Below, one piece after another: positions 31,664 to 43,352 of a stretch of DNA of 64,000 nt. The stretch is taken from the NCBI RefSeq assembly GCF_000383915.1, contig NZ_KB912942.1, forward strand, positions 6,644,413-6,708,412, read 5' to 3'. The notes beneath the pieces are model-generated. The model was not told where the DNA came from, did not search any database, and saw only the letters and a list, made by a program, of their open reading frames with translations. A program made the translations under genes and the position numbers. The stretch comes from Amycolatopsis benzoatilytica AK 16/65. Its GTDB lineage: Bacteria; Actinomycetota; Actinomycetes; Mycobacteriales; Pseudonocardiaceae. How positions within the stretch are numbered: position 1 is the first letter of the stretch; every line of letters starts with the position of its first letter.

Positions 31664-32556
31664 ACCGCGTCCCGGCCCAACTCGACCGCCTGCCGCAACA
31701 CCGCCGGATCCCTTTCCAGCACCGACACATCCGGCGCTCCGGCGGGCGGCCGCACGCACGTCAGCCGCGAGTCTTCCCGCAGCTGCCGCTCATCCGCCAG
31801 ATCCCGGCTGTACTGGGTGCGCCACGCTTCGATCGCCCCCGGTGCCTGCCGTCTCAGAAACCGAGGCACCACCACGTCGTGCACGCGCGGCGGCGGAGCC
31901 GGCAGCTCGTCCGCCCGCCGGGTGCGCAGCACGAGCACGTCGGTCGCCCCGTGCGCCAGCGCGGTGCGAAACGGCAACGGCTCGGCAATCCCGGCGTCCA
32001 CGAACCGCCGTCCGCCCATCGCGATCGGCGGACCGGCCAGCACCGGCATGCACGACGAAGCGGCGAGCGCGATCTTGATGCCGGCGACGTCCTCGATGAA
32101 CGGAGCCAGATCGGTCGATTCGCCGGTGTCCGCGTCGGTGGCGAGCGGATGGAACCCCACCGGGCTGGCCAGGATCGCCGGAAAGTCCATCGGCTCCAGC
32201 AGCGAGTACACCTGGTGCACCAGGTACTCCAGATCGACTACCGCGCGTCCGCGCAACGCGTGCAGCGGATTGATGATCCGCCGCATCACCACCGGGTTCC
32301 ACCAGGTCCGCACCCCGGTCCGGGACCGCCCGCAGAGCAGCCACGCACCGTTCAGCGCGCCCGCGGACGAGCCATAGACATCGTCGAACGCCAGCGCCGC
32401 GCCGAGTTCGTCCAGCGCGAGCGCCATCCCGCTCGAATAAGTGCCCCGGCTGCTGCCGCCCTCGACAGCGAGCGCGAGCCGGCGACCGTCGGTCCGCTGC
32501 CCCGGCACACTGCCTTCGGCGATCCGCGCGGCGAGCAATTCCAGAACCGGGTCCAC
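31627..32556 (-). CDS. Patatin-like phospholipase
   Basis: The 309-residue protein has the patatin hallmarks: the oxyanion motif GGSSRGTYSSG, the nucleophile in YGSSAGALNG (GxSxG) and the catalytic Asp in FVDAGIAEPLPF (DG/A type). Patatins use a Ser-Asp dyad to cleave acyl chains from lipids. There is no signal peptide or membrane segment. The start is probably the GTG at 32556, with GGAGG nearly touching it; an internal GTG about 20 codons later is possible. It diverges from a PadR regulator with three GTTGCA repeats between them. A lipid-remodelling role is inferred from family only. Confidence 0.88.
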   Translation of the reverse strand: MDPVLELLAARIAEGSVPGQRTDGRRLALAVEGGSSRGTYSSGMALALDELGAALAFDDVYGSSAGALNGAWLLCGRSRTGVRTWWNPVVMRRIINPLHALRGRAVVDLEYLVHQVYSLLEPMDFPAILASPVGFHPLATDADTGESTDLAPFIEDVAGIKIALAASSCMPVLAGPPIAMGGRRFVDAGIAEPLPFRTALAHGATDVLVLRTRRADELPAPPPRVHDVVVPRFLRRQAPGAIEAWRTQYSRDLADERQLREDSRLTCVRPPAGAPDVSVLERDPAVLRQAVELGRDAVYAALDVLRKAS

Positions 32557-32620
32557 CCCTCCATCTTGATCCGTTTCGCCGATCCGTCCACCCGTTTTGC
32601 CCCTCCTCCGGGTGACCTGC

Positions 32621-32651
32621 GTTGCACCCAGTTGCACTGCACCTAGTTGCA
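32621..32651. promoter_or_regulatory. Triple GTTGCA direct repeat, candidate PadR operator
   Basis: GTTGCA occurs at 32621, 32631 and 32646 in the gap between the patatin and padR genes; the last two are within the 11-base repeats ACCCAGTTGCA and ACCTAGTTGCA, 15 bp apart. The padR start follows within about 20 bases. PadR repressors usually control their own promoter, so this is the likely binding site (inference). Confidence 0.5.
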
Positions 32652-32667
32652 TATGACACTGTGCGGC

Positions 32668-35219
<2,552 letters not shown>

Positions 35220-35248
35220 CGGGTTGCGCGCACTGGCAGGATGTCAGC

Positions 35249-36217
35249 GTGCGAGACGTATGCGTGATCGGGCTCGGGCTCATCGGCGGTTCCCTGCTGC
35301 GGGCAGTCACGGCGAGCGGCAGGACCGCGTGGGGCGCGACAGTGTCCGAAGTGGACGCCGATGCGGCCAGCCGCAGCGGCTACGACGTCACCACCGACGT
35401 CGAAGCGGCACTGCTGCGCGCGGCGTCGGCGGACGCGATCGTGGTGCTGGCGGTGCCGCTGCCCGCGGTGGAAAACCTGCTGCGGCTGATCGCCCAGCAC
35501 GCGTCGCACTGCATCCTCACCGACGTGGTCAGCGTGAAGGGCCCGATGCTCGAAGCGGTGCGCCGTCGCGCGCCCTACACCCGGTACGTCGGCGGACATC
35601 CGATGGCGGGCACCGCCCATTCCGGCTGGCTGGCCGGTGACGCGAGGCTCTTCAACGGCGCGGCGTGGGTCCTCGGCGTCGAAGAGGACACCGATCTCAC
35701 CGCGTGGGCCGAGGTCGCCCGGCTCGTGCTGGACATCGGCGCGCTCGCGGTGCCGCTGCCCGCGGACTCGCACGACGAGACCGTCGCGCGGATTTCGCAC
35801 CTGCCGCACCTGCTCGCCGCGATTCTCGCGTCGGTCGGCGCACAAGGCGGCCCGCTAGCGATGTCGCTGGCCGCCGGCTCGTTCCGCGACGGCACCCGCG
35901 TGGCCAGCACGTCGCCGGACCTGGTGCGCGCCATGACCGAAGGCAACCGCGAAGCGCTGCTTCCGATCGTCGACGACGCGCTCGGCCGGCTCGGTGCCGC
36001 GCGCGGCTCGCTCGCGTCCACCGGCGGCCTCGCCGCGACGATCAACGCAGGTCACGACGGCGCACTCGCCCTCGAAGCGGCCCGGGACGCGGCCCGCTCC
36101 GGCGTCCGGATAGACCTCACCGCCGCCGACGCGCGCGACGGGCTGGTGGCGCTCGGCGAACGCGGCGGCCGGATCACCGGACTGGACGGTGACGTCGCTC
36201 TCGGCGAAGTGTCCTGA
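35249..36217 (+). CDS. tyrA: Prephenate dehydrogenase
   Basis: The 322-residue protein starts with GTG and has an N-terminal Rossmann fold (VCVIGLGLIGGSLLRAV) followed by the helical dimerisation domain of TyrA. Catalytic landmarks are GGHPMAGTAHSGW (His of the prephenate/arogenate dehydrogenase active site) and SHDETVARISHLPHLLAA. It would oxidise and decarboxylate prephenate to 4-hydroxyphenylpyruvate for tyrosine synthesis, using NAD. There is no ACT domain, so feedback control by tyrosine through that domain is unlikely. It follows fadH by 29 bp, probably by read-through rather than function. Confidence 0.92.
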   Translation: MRDVCVIGLGLIGGSLLRAVTASGRTAWGATVSEVDADAASRSGYDVTTDVEAALLRAASADAIVVLAVPLPAVENLLRLIAQHASHCILTDVVSVKGPMLEAVRRRAPYTRYVGGHPMAGTAHSGWLAGDARLFNGAAWVLGVEEDTDLTAWAEVARLVLDIGALAVPLPADSHDETVARISHLPHLLAAILASVGAQGGPLAMSLAAGSFRDGTRVASTSPDLVRAMTEGNREALLPIVDDALGRLGAARGSLASTGGLAATINAGHDGALALEAARDAARSGVRIDLTAADARDGLVALGERGGRITGLDGDVALGEVS

Positions 36218-36283
36218 CTTGCCGGGACCGCCGGGTGTGTGACGATTGAAGCCTCTCGTTTCCTAACCCCGGGGAGGCACCCA

Positions 36284-36496
36284 ATGGGCATCAACTTCGA
36301 CGAGCTCAAGAACAAGGCGACCGACGCGCTGCGCGACAACAGCGAGAAGATCGGCGAAGGACTGGAGAAGGCGGCCGACTTCGCGAAGTCCAAGGTCAGC
36401 GGCCACGACTCGGCGATCGACGGCGGCGTCGAGAAGGCCAAGGGCTTCCTGGGCAGCCTCGGCAAGTCCGAAGAAGAGGGCGGCGAACAGAAGTAA
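36284..36496 (+). CDS. MT0933-like antitoxin-family small protein
   Basis: The 70-residue charged helical protein has the start MGINFDELKNKATDALRDN and the AADFAKSKVSGHDSAIDGG region of the PF14013 family, named after Mycobacterium MT0933 antitoxin-like proteins. GGGGAGG lies 7 bases before the ATG, a very strong ribosome site. There is no toxin-like gene next to it, so an antitoxin role is doubtful here; many family members are orphan, abundant, stress-related small proteins. The gene is followed by the second copy of the triple palindromic repeat. Confidence 0.82.
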   Translation: MGINFDELKNKATDALRDNSEKIGEGLEKAADFAKSKVSGHDSAIDGGVEKAKGFLGSLGKSEEEGGEQK

Positions 36497-36565
36497 CGCC
36501 TGCGTCGGATCCGGCCAGCCCGGCGGACAGCAGTAACCCTGCGCCTCCACGTCAGGCCCGGTTGC

Positions 36566-36648
36566 GCCCCAATGTGGCATTGGGTGCATCCTGCGCACCC
36601 AATGTGGCATTCGGTGCATCTCACGCACCCAAAGTGGCATTGGGGCGC
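36566..36648. repeat. AATGTGGCATT-family triple palindrome, copy B
   Basis: Units with AATG at 36571, 36601 and 36631 repeat with an exact 30-bp period (the third reads AAAG). Each has the pattern CACCCAATG-TGG-CATTGGGTG with small changes, and all three centres are TGG. It lies between the converging MT0933-type and FUSC genes, the same context as copy A at 21878-21958. Confidence 0.88.
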
Positions 36649-36659
36649 TCCGGTCAGGC

Positions 36660-38624
36660 TCAGGTGCGCCGGTGATACGGCAGGAACCGGCGCACCAGCC
36701 GCAGCGGCGAGCGTTCCACCAGGTCCGGGCCGCGGACCGCGTCGAACGTCGAGCCGAGCTGGTCCACCACCCCGGCGAGCTGCGGGTTGTCCGGCATCGG
36801 CACCGAATCCGGGTCCCGCTGCTCCCGCACCGCCGCCGCCAATTCGGCCAGCGCGCCGGTGATCAGCTCGATGTCCGCGGGCGCCGGGGCGGGCGCGCCC
36901 GCCCCGATCGTCACACCGACCTCGGTCACCGCGTCCGTCACGCGCTCCAGCCCGGCGATCACCGGCCACCACGCCACCGCCTGCCGGCCCGCTGGCGACG
37001 GCTCGACAATCACCTGCTGAAACGCGGTACGCAGGTCCGCGAGCGCACGGTATGCCCCGCGGCGGGCCCGCGAGCGGGCGAGCCGCGCTTCGCCGGTCGA
37101 GGTGAGCAGCATCGCCGCCTTCACGTATTTGGCGACCGTGTCGAAACTGTCCGCGAGCCGGCCGCCGACCCTCGGCCGCCGCGATCCCGGCCAGAGCAGG
37201 TAGCCGACCACCAGCACGATCGCGCAGCCGATCACGGTGTCGATCAGCCGTGCCAGCACGACGTTCCAGCTGCCGGTGTTGGCGAGGTCCATCTGCAGGA
37301 TGATCAGCGGCGTCACGAAGGTGCCGAGCATCCCGTAGTTGCGGACCTTTCCCACCGCGGCACCGCCGGCGAACACGGCGATCAGCATCACCAGCACCCA
37401 ACCGTGCGCGCCGAACGCGAGCACCACCGCGCCGATCCCGACGCCGAGCACCGTGCCGACCCCGCGCAGTACGGCGCGGCCGAAGACCGACCCGAAGTCC
37501 GGCTTGAGCACCACGCCGACGGTGAGGGTGATCCAGTACGACCGTTCGAACGGCACCATCAGCGCGACCACTTCGGCCACCGCGACGCACACCGTGAGCC
37601 GTAGTGCGGCCAGCCAGGTCAGAGGGCCGGACGCGAGCGAACTCGCCCATTCGCGCACGCGGCGGTAAGGCGAGACCGGCTTGCGGCGTTCGCGGTCGTC
37701 GAGTTTCCCGATCCGCGCCAGACCGGCATAGAGCGCGGCAACCACCGCGTCGACGTCTTCGTCCTCGTCGAGTTTCGGTGCGGGCGGCAGCGGGTGCGCG
37801 GCCAGCACCGAGGCCGCGACCCGGGTCAGGTAGTCGATCACCTCGTCCGGGGCGCGCTGCCCGGCGTTGACCGTCGCGACCGACGCCTCGACCGCCGGGG
37901 TCGTCGCGGACAGCCGGTTCAGCAGCTTCCGGTACGCGGCGTCGCGTCCGGAGAGCCAGGAACGGGCGATCAGCAGCCGGTCGTATGCCGTGCTCATCGC
38001 GGTCGTGAGCTGGTGGCGGGCGACCCGCGACGTCGGTTCGTCCTCCGCCGACAGCATCGCGGCGAGTTCGATGTAGACCTGCGCGACCGCGGTCCGTTCC
38101 GGGCTGGTCGCGCGGACCGTCCAGGTGCCGAGCGCGACCAGCAGGCCCCAGCCCGCGCCCGCGCAGAAGTAGCCGAAAAGGAGTTCGGTGTGCACGCCGG
38201 TCGCGTGCTGCGCGGTCCCGAGCACGCAGAACACGAACATCTGCAGCCCAGCCACCGACGCGTTGCTGCCCGCCGCGCTGATCAGCGCGGAAACCGCGGC
38301 CACGACCACTACTGCCGGGATCGACCAGGCAGGCATCCCACCGGTCAGCAATCCGAGGAGATACCCGACCGCGGCGGCGAACGTCGCGCCGCCGAGCCGG
38401 CGCGCGCGATACCGGTACGCCCCGGCCGCCTCGGACAGCACGGTCGGCAGTGCTCCCGTGGAGATCAGCGCGCCGACCGCGATGTCGCCCGCGGCGTACG
38501 CGACGGCCAGTGGCGTAGCCAGCGCGATCACCGCGCGGGCGACCATGTTCCACGGAACGGGAACCGGTTTGGAACGCAGAAGTTGCACCAGCCAGTGCGG
38601 CGCGGCGAAGTCGGAGCGGCTCAC
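36660..38624 (-). CDS. FUSC-family membrane protein (aromatic acid exporter-like)
   Basis: The protein has about 654 residues from the GTG at 38624; a GTG at 38651 is also possible. There are two blocks of membrane helices, one in the N-terminal third (VARAVIALATPLAVAYAAGD onward) and one at about 340-480 (LTWLAALRLTVCVAVAEVVAL onward), each followed by a soluble helical region. The second block has VPFERSYWITLTVGVVLKPD with the FUSC signature. This is the FUSC/YccS/AaeB-like architecture, proposed to export aromatic or other weak acids. No membrane-fusion partner is adjacent, as usual in actinobacteria. It diverges from the SRPBCC gene. Confidence 0.85.
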   Translation of the reverse strand: MSRSDFAAPHWLVQLLRSKPVPVPWNMVARAVIALATPLAVAYAAGDIAVGALISTGALPTVLSEAAGAYRYRARRLGGATFAAAVGYLLGLLTGGMPAWSIPAVVVVAAVSALISAAGSNASVAGLQMFVFCVLGTAQHATGVHTELLFGYFCAGAGWGLLVALGTWTVRATSPERTAVAQVYIELAAMLSAEDEPTSRVARHQLTTAMSTAYDRLLIARSWLSGRDAAYRKLLNRLSATTPAVEASVATVNAGQRAPDEVIDYLTRVAASVLAAHPLPPAPKLDEDEDVDAVVAALYAGLARIGKLDDRERRKPVSPYRRVREWASSLASGPLTWLAALRLTVCVAVAEVVALMVPFERSYWITLTVGVVLKPDFGSVFGRAVLRGVGTVLGVGIGAVVLAFGAHGWVLVMLIAVFAGGAAVGKVRNYGMLGTFVTPLIILQMDLANTGSWNVVLARLIDTVIGCAIVLVVGYLLWPGSRRPRVGGRLADSFDTVAKYVKAAMLLTSTGEARLARSRARRGAYRALADLRTAFQQVIVEPSPAGRQAVAWWPVIAGLERVTDAVTEVGVTIGAGAPAPAPADIELITGALAELAAAVREQRDPDSVPMPDNPQLAGVVDQLGSTFDAVRGPDLVERSPLRLVRRFLPYHRRT

Positions 38625-38660
38625 CGCCCTATCTTGACTTACCGACGCCACCCGGGATCT

Positions 38661-38680
38661 ATTGTCAACCTGTCAACAAC
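38661..38680. promoter_or_regulatory. Shared promoter region with TGTCAAC direct repeats
   Basis: ATTGTCAACCTGTCAACAAC carries two TGTCAAC copies 8 bp apart between the divergent FUSC and SRPBCC genes. On the minus strand both copies read GTTGACA, which provides TTGACA -35-like boxes toward FUSC. A regulator site is possible; no regulator gene is next to it. Confidence 0.4.
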
Positions 38681-38698
38681 GCGCACAAGGAGTCTCCG

Positions 38699-39145
38699 AT
38701 GCCAGGTCGCAGGTACTCGTTCGAGGTCAACCGGGTGAGCACTGCCCCGCCGCCGGTGTTGTTCCGTCTGGAAAGCGACGGATCTCTCTGGGCGGACTGG
38801 GCAAAACCGCTCATCTGGCAGTCCCGGTGGGCACGCCGCGGCGACGACGGACGGGTCGGCGCTGTCCGGGAAGTCGGATTGTGGCCGGTTCTGCTCCGCG
38901 AACGGACCGTGGAATACGAATCGGACCGGCGGCACGTGTACACCTTCGACGGTTCCGGCCCGGTCCGCGACTATCGTGCGGAGGTGACCTTCACCCCGAA
39001 CGCCGCCGGCGGAACCGACCTCCGCTGGACCGGATCGTTCGAGCCGCGCATTCCCGGAACGGGGGAGCTGGCGAAGTTCGCACTGCGGAGCGTGATCGGA
39101 TTTTTAGCCAGTCGGCTGGCCAAAGCGGGCGGTACCGCGCACTGA
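38699..39145 (+). CDS. SRPBCC-family protein
   Basis: The 148-residue protein shows the START/Bet v1-like (SRPBCC) order. It opens with RRYSFEVNRVSTAPPPVLFRLESDGSLW in outline, continues with beta strands (REVGLWPVLLRERTVEYES, YTFDGSGPVRDYRAEVTF, DLRWTGSFE) and ends in an amphipathic helix. Such proteins bind hydrophobic ligands in a central cavity and include polyketide cyclases and lipid carriers. The AAGGAG before the ATG is strong. It diverges from the FUSC exporter, so a shared hydrophobic or aromatic compound is conceivable, though unproven. Confidence 0.83.
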   Translation: MPGRRYSFEVNRVSTAPPPVLFRLESDGSLWADWAKPLIWQSRWARRGDDGRVGAVREVGLWPVLLRERTVEYESDRRHVYTFDGSGPVRDYRAEVTFTPNAAGGTDLRWTGSFEPRIPGTGELAKFALRSVIGFLASRLAKAGGTAH

Positions 39146-39231
39146 GCGGGTGCGCTGGACCACAACGGCCAACTCAACCGGGAGTACAGACGTCATCCCC
39201 TCGGGTGACCCGAGGGAAAGGACAACGCGGC

Positions 39232-39990
39232 ATGAGGAAGCAATGGCTCGCGGCGGCGATGGCCGGCTTGCTTGTGCTGTCGGCATGTTCGAGCACCGAG
39301 GCGAGTCAACCCCCGGAACAGGCGAACCAGGCACCGGGCGCTTCGAAGCCGACGACCCCGCCCGGCCCGTACCCGTTCGGCACCGTGCAGATGAAGGCCC
39401 CGCCGATCCAGGACGGCAAGGTCCCGGTCATCCGCAAGATCCAGACGGACAAGCCGTACGTCTTCATCACCATGGACGACGGCGCGGTGAAAGACCCGTC
39501 GGCGCTGAACCTGATCCAGCAGTCCGGCGGGCACCCGGTGCTGTTTCTGAACCAGCGATACGTCAAGGGCCACGAGGCGTACTTCAAGTCCATCCTGGAC
39601 TCGACCGGCGCGGTGCTGGGCGATCACACGGTCAACCACCCGAACCTCAAGGGCAAGCCGCTGGACTTCCAGAAGAAGGAAATCTGCGACGACGCCGACG
39701 ACTTCCAGAAGTCGCTGGGCGTTCGCCCGACGCTGTTCCGCCCGCCGTTCGGCAACTACGACCAGAACACCCTGAAGGCCGCCGCGATGTGCGGAATGCG
39801 CGCGTCGATCCTGTGGACGGCCTCGGTGAACGACGGGGTGGTCCAGTTCCAGGTCGGCGACAAGCTGCGGCCGGGGGACATCGTGCTGATGCACTTCCGG
39901 AAGACGTTCAAGGAGGACTACGAAGCCTTCGTGGCGCGGGCCAAGCAGGACGGCCTGACGCCGGTTCCGTTGGCGGACTTCGTGGCTTGA
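39232..39990 (+). CDS. Polysaccharide deacetylase lipoprotein (NodB domain)
   Basis: The 252-residue protein has a lipoprotein signal: MRKQWLAAAMAGLLVLSAC with the lipobox LSAC, then a Ser/Pro/Gln-rich linker. The NodB-type deacetylase domain follows, with the metal-binding FITMDDGAV (Asp-Asp), GDHTVNHPNL (HxxxH) and RPPFGNYDQNTL. It would sit on the outer face of the membrane and remove acetyl groups from peptidoglycan or another envelope sugar polymer. Such changes can give lysozyme resistance. GAAAGGAC lies upstream of the ATG. It is probably transcribed alone, and downstream is a low-complexity patch. Confidence 0.9.
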   Translation: MRKQWLAAAMAGLLVLSACSSTEASQPPEQANQAPGASKPTTPPGPYPFGTVQMKAPPIQDGKVPVIRKIQTDKPYVFITMDDGAVKDPSALNLIQQSGGHPVLFLNQRYVKGHEAYFKSILDSTGAVLGDHTVNHPNLKGKPLDFQKKEICDDADDFQKSLGVRPTLFRPPFGNYDQNTLKAAAMCGMRASILWTASVNDGVVQFQVGDKLRPGDIVLMHFRKTFKEDYEAFVARAKQDGLTPVPLADFVA

Positions 39991-40089
39991 GGCTCGGATG
40001 AGCACCCCGGCGACGGAAGCCGGCTTCGACCTCACCTGCGCGCACCAAACCCACGCATAATCCGCCGCACGCGACGCAGCTATCCCGCA

Positions 40090-40210
40090 GCTCGGCTCGG
40101 CGGCTCGGCTCGACAACCCCGCGGCTCGACAACCCCGCGACTCGGCCCCTCGGCTCGGCCACCCCGCGACTCGGCTCGGCGACCCCTCGACTCGGCTACC
40201 CCTCGGGCTC
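40090..40210. repeat. Low-complexity CTCGGCTCGAC / CCCCGCG patch
   Basis: The converging gap 39991-40224 holds about 120 bp built of short degenerate units such as GCTCGGCTCGAC and AACCCCGCG; GCTCGACAACCCCGCG occurs twice in direct repeat (40109-40139). It is not coding on either strand. It may be slipped-strand expansion and could also act as a transcription barrier between the deacetylase and CHAT genes. Confidence 0.7.
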
Positions 40211-40224
40211 AACGCCTGAGCGAC

Positions 40225-42813
40225 TCACCCGCCGCCAAGGCAAACGAACGGCCGTCGCATCGGGTCGACCGCCACCGCTTCCGCCAGTGCCAACGCCGGC
40301 GAAGTGCCCACCGCCAGTCGCCGATGCAGGTCGGCCATCGTGTCCGCCGCCGCGCGGTCGCCTACTCGCGCGACCGCGCCGATCACCGTTCGCGAGCCGC
40401 TCGCCAGCAGCGTTCCGGCGAATCCCAGCGCTTCCTCGCCCGGCCGGATGTGGCTCATCGCCAGCTCGCACGCGGCCAGCACCACCCGTTCCGGCGGATT
40501 CGCGAGCCGGGTCGTCTCGTGGGCGAACAGCGGCCCGTCCACGAGTTCGATCCGGGAGAACAGCGCGTTCGCCGGCTCGTGCGCGCCGTGTGCGACCACG
40601 TGTGCCAGGCGGGTCCCGTCCAACGCCGTCAGGACCGTCGCGCTGGTAGCGGCGTCGCCGTCGATCAGCTTCGCGTCCGGGTACACCGAGCGCAGCTTGC
40701 TCACCTCGCCGACCGCCCCGGGCACGCCGGGGCCGCCGGCCAGCAGGACCGGGCCCTCCTCGGCGGGGCGTTTAGCGGTGATCCACGCGGTCGCCGACGG
40801 CGCGATCGTCACCGGATGCCCGCGCAGCGACGGCAACGCGCCCCATGGCATCGCGTACAACTGCCCGATCGGGACGATCACCAGTTCCCGGTCGTCGAGC
40901 GTCTTGACCAGAGACGCGGAAATCAGCGCGTCCAGCTTCTCCGCCCGTCGGCGCGCCGAACCGGACACCGTCTCGGCCATCAGCGGCGGCAGATGGTCCG
41001 GTGCGAGCGCGTCGAGGTCAGCGTGCAGCTGGGTCGCGGTCTCCACAATGTCGTCCAGCGGGCCCAGTTTCAGCAGCCGGAACGTGCCCCGATCGACCAC
41101 CAGCGAGTACAGCTGGCTGTTGTGCGGCACCAAGCTGACCAGCACCCGGTCGTCGAGCGCGGCCACCACCTCGTCCGGCGTGGCGACCGGCCGCGGACGG
41201 CCCCATTTGCTGGTGTACCAGCCGAGCCGGCTCGCCTCCCCTTGCAGCACCGCGTAACGCTGTTCCAGCGCCTTCACCGAGTCGCCCTCCAGCCGGGCGC
41301 GCTGGATGCTGCGCTGGACGTTCCGCATCTCGTTGATGTGCTTGGCCAGCACCGGATCCTCGATCACCGGCAGCGGCTCGTACCGGTACGCCTGCGCCCG
41401 GGTGCGTTCCAGCCACGCGAACATGCGGCGGGCGCCCGTCGCGTTGCGCCGCGCGCGCCGCAGCACCAGGCGCATCGCCAGTTTGCCCAGCTCCTCGCCG
41501 TGCACCGCGGTGCCGCACAACAGATCCAGGCCGCCCATCCGGTCGCGGATCGTGCCGAGTTCGCGCAGCCCGGCGCGTGCCTGCGCGAGTGCCGAACGCG
41601 GCCGCTCCTCGGCCACCGCCAGTTCCGCGCGGCACAGCCGCAGCAGCATCCGGTGGTCGACCGGGGTCGTGGCGCTGGGGCTCGGCACCTTCTTGAGCGC
41701 GAGCGCCGCCTCGGCGATTTCCTTGCGGCGGATCAACAGCCGCACCGCCAACAGCCTGCCTACCGCGGCCTCGTCGCGCAGACCGAGCGCAGCCAGCCGT
41801 TCCGCGACCGCGACAAGTTCCGCAGGCAGCCGTGCCGTCGACCGTCCGGTGCGGTCCGACAGCACCTGCTGCGCTTCCGCTCGCAGCCTCGCCAGGCCGG
41901 CGATCTCGGCCCAGGTTCGGTTGCCCCGGCGAAGGAACCGGCGCCGCGCTGCCGACGCGCTCTTGCGCGCCAACGCGAAGTCGCCTTCCAGCAACGCCGC
42001 CGCGGCCCGGGCGACCTCCGCTTCGGCGACGTATTGGACGGCTCCGTTCGCGCGCAGTTCCGGCAGCGCTTCGTCCAGGTGCCGCGCCGCCTCGTCGGCC
42101 AGTCCGGCTGACAACAGCGCGCGGGCCTGATCGAGCCGGATCAGCGGGATCGAGCCCGGCGATTCGGTGACGAGGATCCGCGCGGCCTGCTCGTAGCTGG
42201 ACAGCGCCAGCGGGACGTCGCCGATGAGCTGGGCGTTGTGCCCGAGGTTCTGCCGGATCTTGCCTTCGAGCCGGGTGTGGCCGTTCTCCTGCGCCAGCGC
42301 GAGCGCGCGTTCGAGGTCGGCCTGGGCGGCATCCGGCTTGTTCAGCGACATCCGGACGATCGCCTGGTTGCTCAGCATCAGGACGAGGGTCCGCCGGGCG
42401 TCGTCGAACTCGGCCTCGATCCCGGGCACCACGGCCTCGTACACGGCGAGCGATTCAGCGAACCGGCCGCCGCGCATCAGCACCACCGCGCGCTGGCCGG
42501 TGACGAGCAGCCCCAGCTCCCGGACCGCCTTGCTGTCCGGCAGCTGGTCGCGGAGCCGCTGCGCGGTCTCCAAGTGCGCGAGGCCGGCGTCGGTGCTGGT
42601 CACCTCGGCTTCGGCGGCGCCAAGGCTCACCAGGAGCCGAACCTGCAGTTCTCGATGCTCCGACGTCGGCTCTTCGGCGCGTTCCAGCCGGGCGAGCGCC
42701 GTGCGGAACATCCGCATCGCCTCGCCGGGCCGCTGGTCGGACGCGGCAGCCCGGCCCCGCGTATAGAGATCGGACGCCGACGCCAGCAAACGATCTTGGA
42801 CGGGCGCGGACAC
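40225..42813 (-). CDS. TPR-CHAT caspase-like protease
   Basis: The 862-residue protein has two halves. Residues 1 to about 600 are helical repeats of the TPR type (GEAMRMFRTALARLERAEE, ADLERALALAQENG, ALSSYEQAARILV). Residues about 600-862 form a CHAT (caspase HetF-associated with TPRs) domain. The catalytic pair is visible: His in HVVAHGAHEPANALF (about 740) and Cys in VVLAACELAMSHIRPGEEA (about 780). CHAT domains are caspase-like proteases, usually triggered by partner proteins, and occur in regulated cell death and immunity. The GTG at 42813 is the only reasonable start after an upstream Arg-rich frame. It is the last gene of an operon with a small beta-domain protein and an ECF sigma factor. 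Confidence 0.9.
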   Translation of the reverse strand: MSAPVQDRLLASASDLYTRGRAAASDQRPGEAMRMFRTALARLERAEEPTSEHRELQVRLLVSLGAAEAEVTSTDAGLAHLETAQRLRDQLPDSKAVRELGLLVTGQRAVVLMRGGRFAESLAVYEAVVPGIEAEFDDARRTLVLMLSNQAIVRMSLNKPDAAQADLERALALAQENGHTRLEGKIRQNLGHNAQLIGDVPLALSSYEQAARILVTESPGSIPLIRLDQARALLSAGLADEAARHLDEALPELRANGAVQYVAEAEVARAAAALLEGDFALARKSASAARRRFLRRGNRTWAEIAGLARLRAEAQQVLSDRTGRSTARLPAELVAVAERLAALGLRDEAAVGRLLAVRLLIRRKEIAEAALALKKVPSPSATTPVDHRMLLRLCRAELAVAEERPRSALAQARAGLRELGTIRDRMGGLDLLCGTAVHGEELGKLAMRLVLRRARRNATGARRMFAWLERTRAQAYRYEPLPVIEDPVLAKHINEMRNVQRSIQRARLEGDSVKALEQRYAVLQGEASRLGWYTSKWGRPRPVATPDEVVAALDDRVLVSLVPHNSQLYSLVVDRGTFRLLKLGPLDDIVETATQLHADLDALAPDHLPPLMAETVSGSARRRAEKLDALISASLVKTLDDRELVIVPIGQLYAMPWGALPSLRGHPVTIAPSATAWITAKRPAEEGPVLLAGGPGVPGAVGEVSKLRSVYPDAKLIDGDAATSATVLTALDGTRLAHVVAHGAHEPANALFSRIELVDGPLFAHETTRLANPPERVVLAACELAMSHIRPGEEALGFAGTLLASGSRTVIGAVARVGDRAAADTMADLHRRLAVGTSPALALAEAVAVDPMRRPFVCLGGG

Positions 42814-42866
42814 GGAGTCTATGGGAGCACACCTCCGCCACTGTCCATAACGCCCGTCCGGGTTTC

Positions 42867-43352
42867 TCAGAGCACGACGGTCGGCGTGACGACGGTGCGG
42901 CGGTGCGCGCCCGCACCGAGGTGCACGAGGATCTGCGTGGTCCCGCACGGAACGCGCTCGAGCACGAAGCGGCCGCCCTCGTCGGTCTCGGTCGCGAACG
43001 TGCCCGCGTCGGCGACTCGGACCTCCACCTCGTACTCGCCAGCGGGCGCGAGCCAGCCGTCGATCCGGTGCACCTTCCCGATCTTGGTCAGGTTGATCAT
43101 CACGGTGAGGTCGCTGACCGTGAACGTGATCGTCCCGGTCGCCGTGCTGCGCACGCCGGCCAGTTCGTCGAGCCGTTCCCAGCGCGCGACCTCGACGTCG
43201 AGGTTCTCGAGTTCGAGCGCGAACTGGACCCGCTGCACCAGATCGTCCGGCGGCGGGTCGAGCTCGTCGAGGAACCGGCCGATATCGGCCAAAATGGTTT
43301 CGTCGTCCGGAATCGCGTTGCCGTGTCCCGGCCGACCGACGTTGTCGCTCAC
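42867..43352 (-). CDS. Small adaptor with C-terminal carboxypeptidase-regulatory-like beta domain
   Basis: The 161-residue protein has two parts. The acidic helical N-terminal part (ETILADIGRFLDELDPPPDD, then LVQRVQFALELENLDVEVAR) resembles small regulators encoded next to sigma factors. The C-terminal half is a beta sandwich with YEVEVRVADAGTFATETDEG and GGRFVLERVPCG, typical of carboxypeptidase-regulatory/SpaA-like folds. Its GTG start overlaps the sigma factor stop (GTGA), so it is made together with the sigma factor, and the CHAT gene starts 53 bp after it. The position suggests a sensor or anti-sigma-like link between sigma factor and protease; this is inference. Confidence 0.82.
   Translation of the reverse strand: MSDNVGRPGHGNAIPDDETILADIGRFLDELDPPPDDLVQRVQFALELENLDVEVARWERLDELAGVRSTATGTITFTVSDLTVMINLTKIGKVHRIDGWLAPAGEYEVEVRVADAGTFATETDEGGRFVLERVPCGTTQILVHLGAGAHRRTVVTPTVVL

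Noticed and set aside
36284..36496. Toxin-antitoxin module
   Set aside because: Only the antitoxin-family protein is present. Its neighbours are tyrA and a FUSC exporter, neither of which resembles a toxin.
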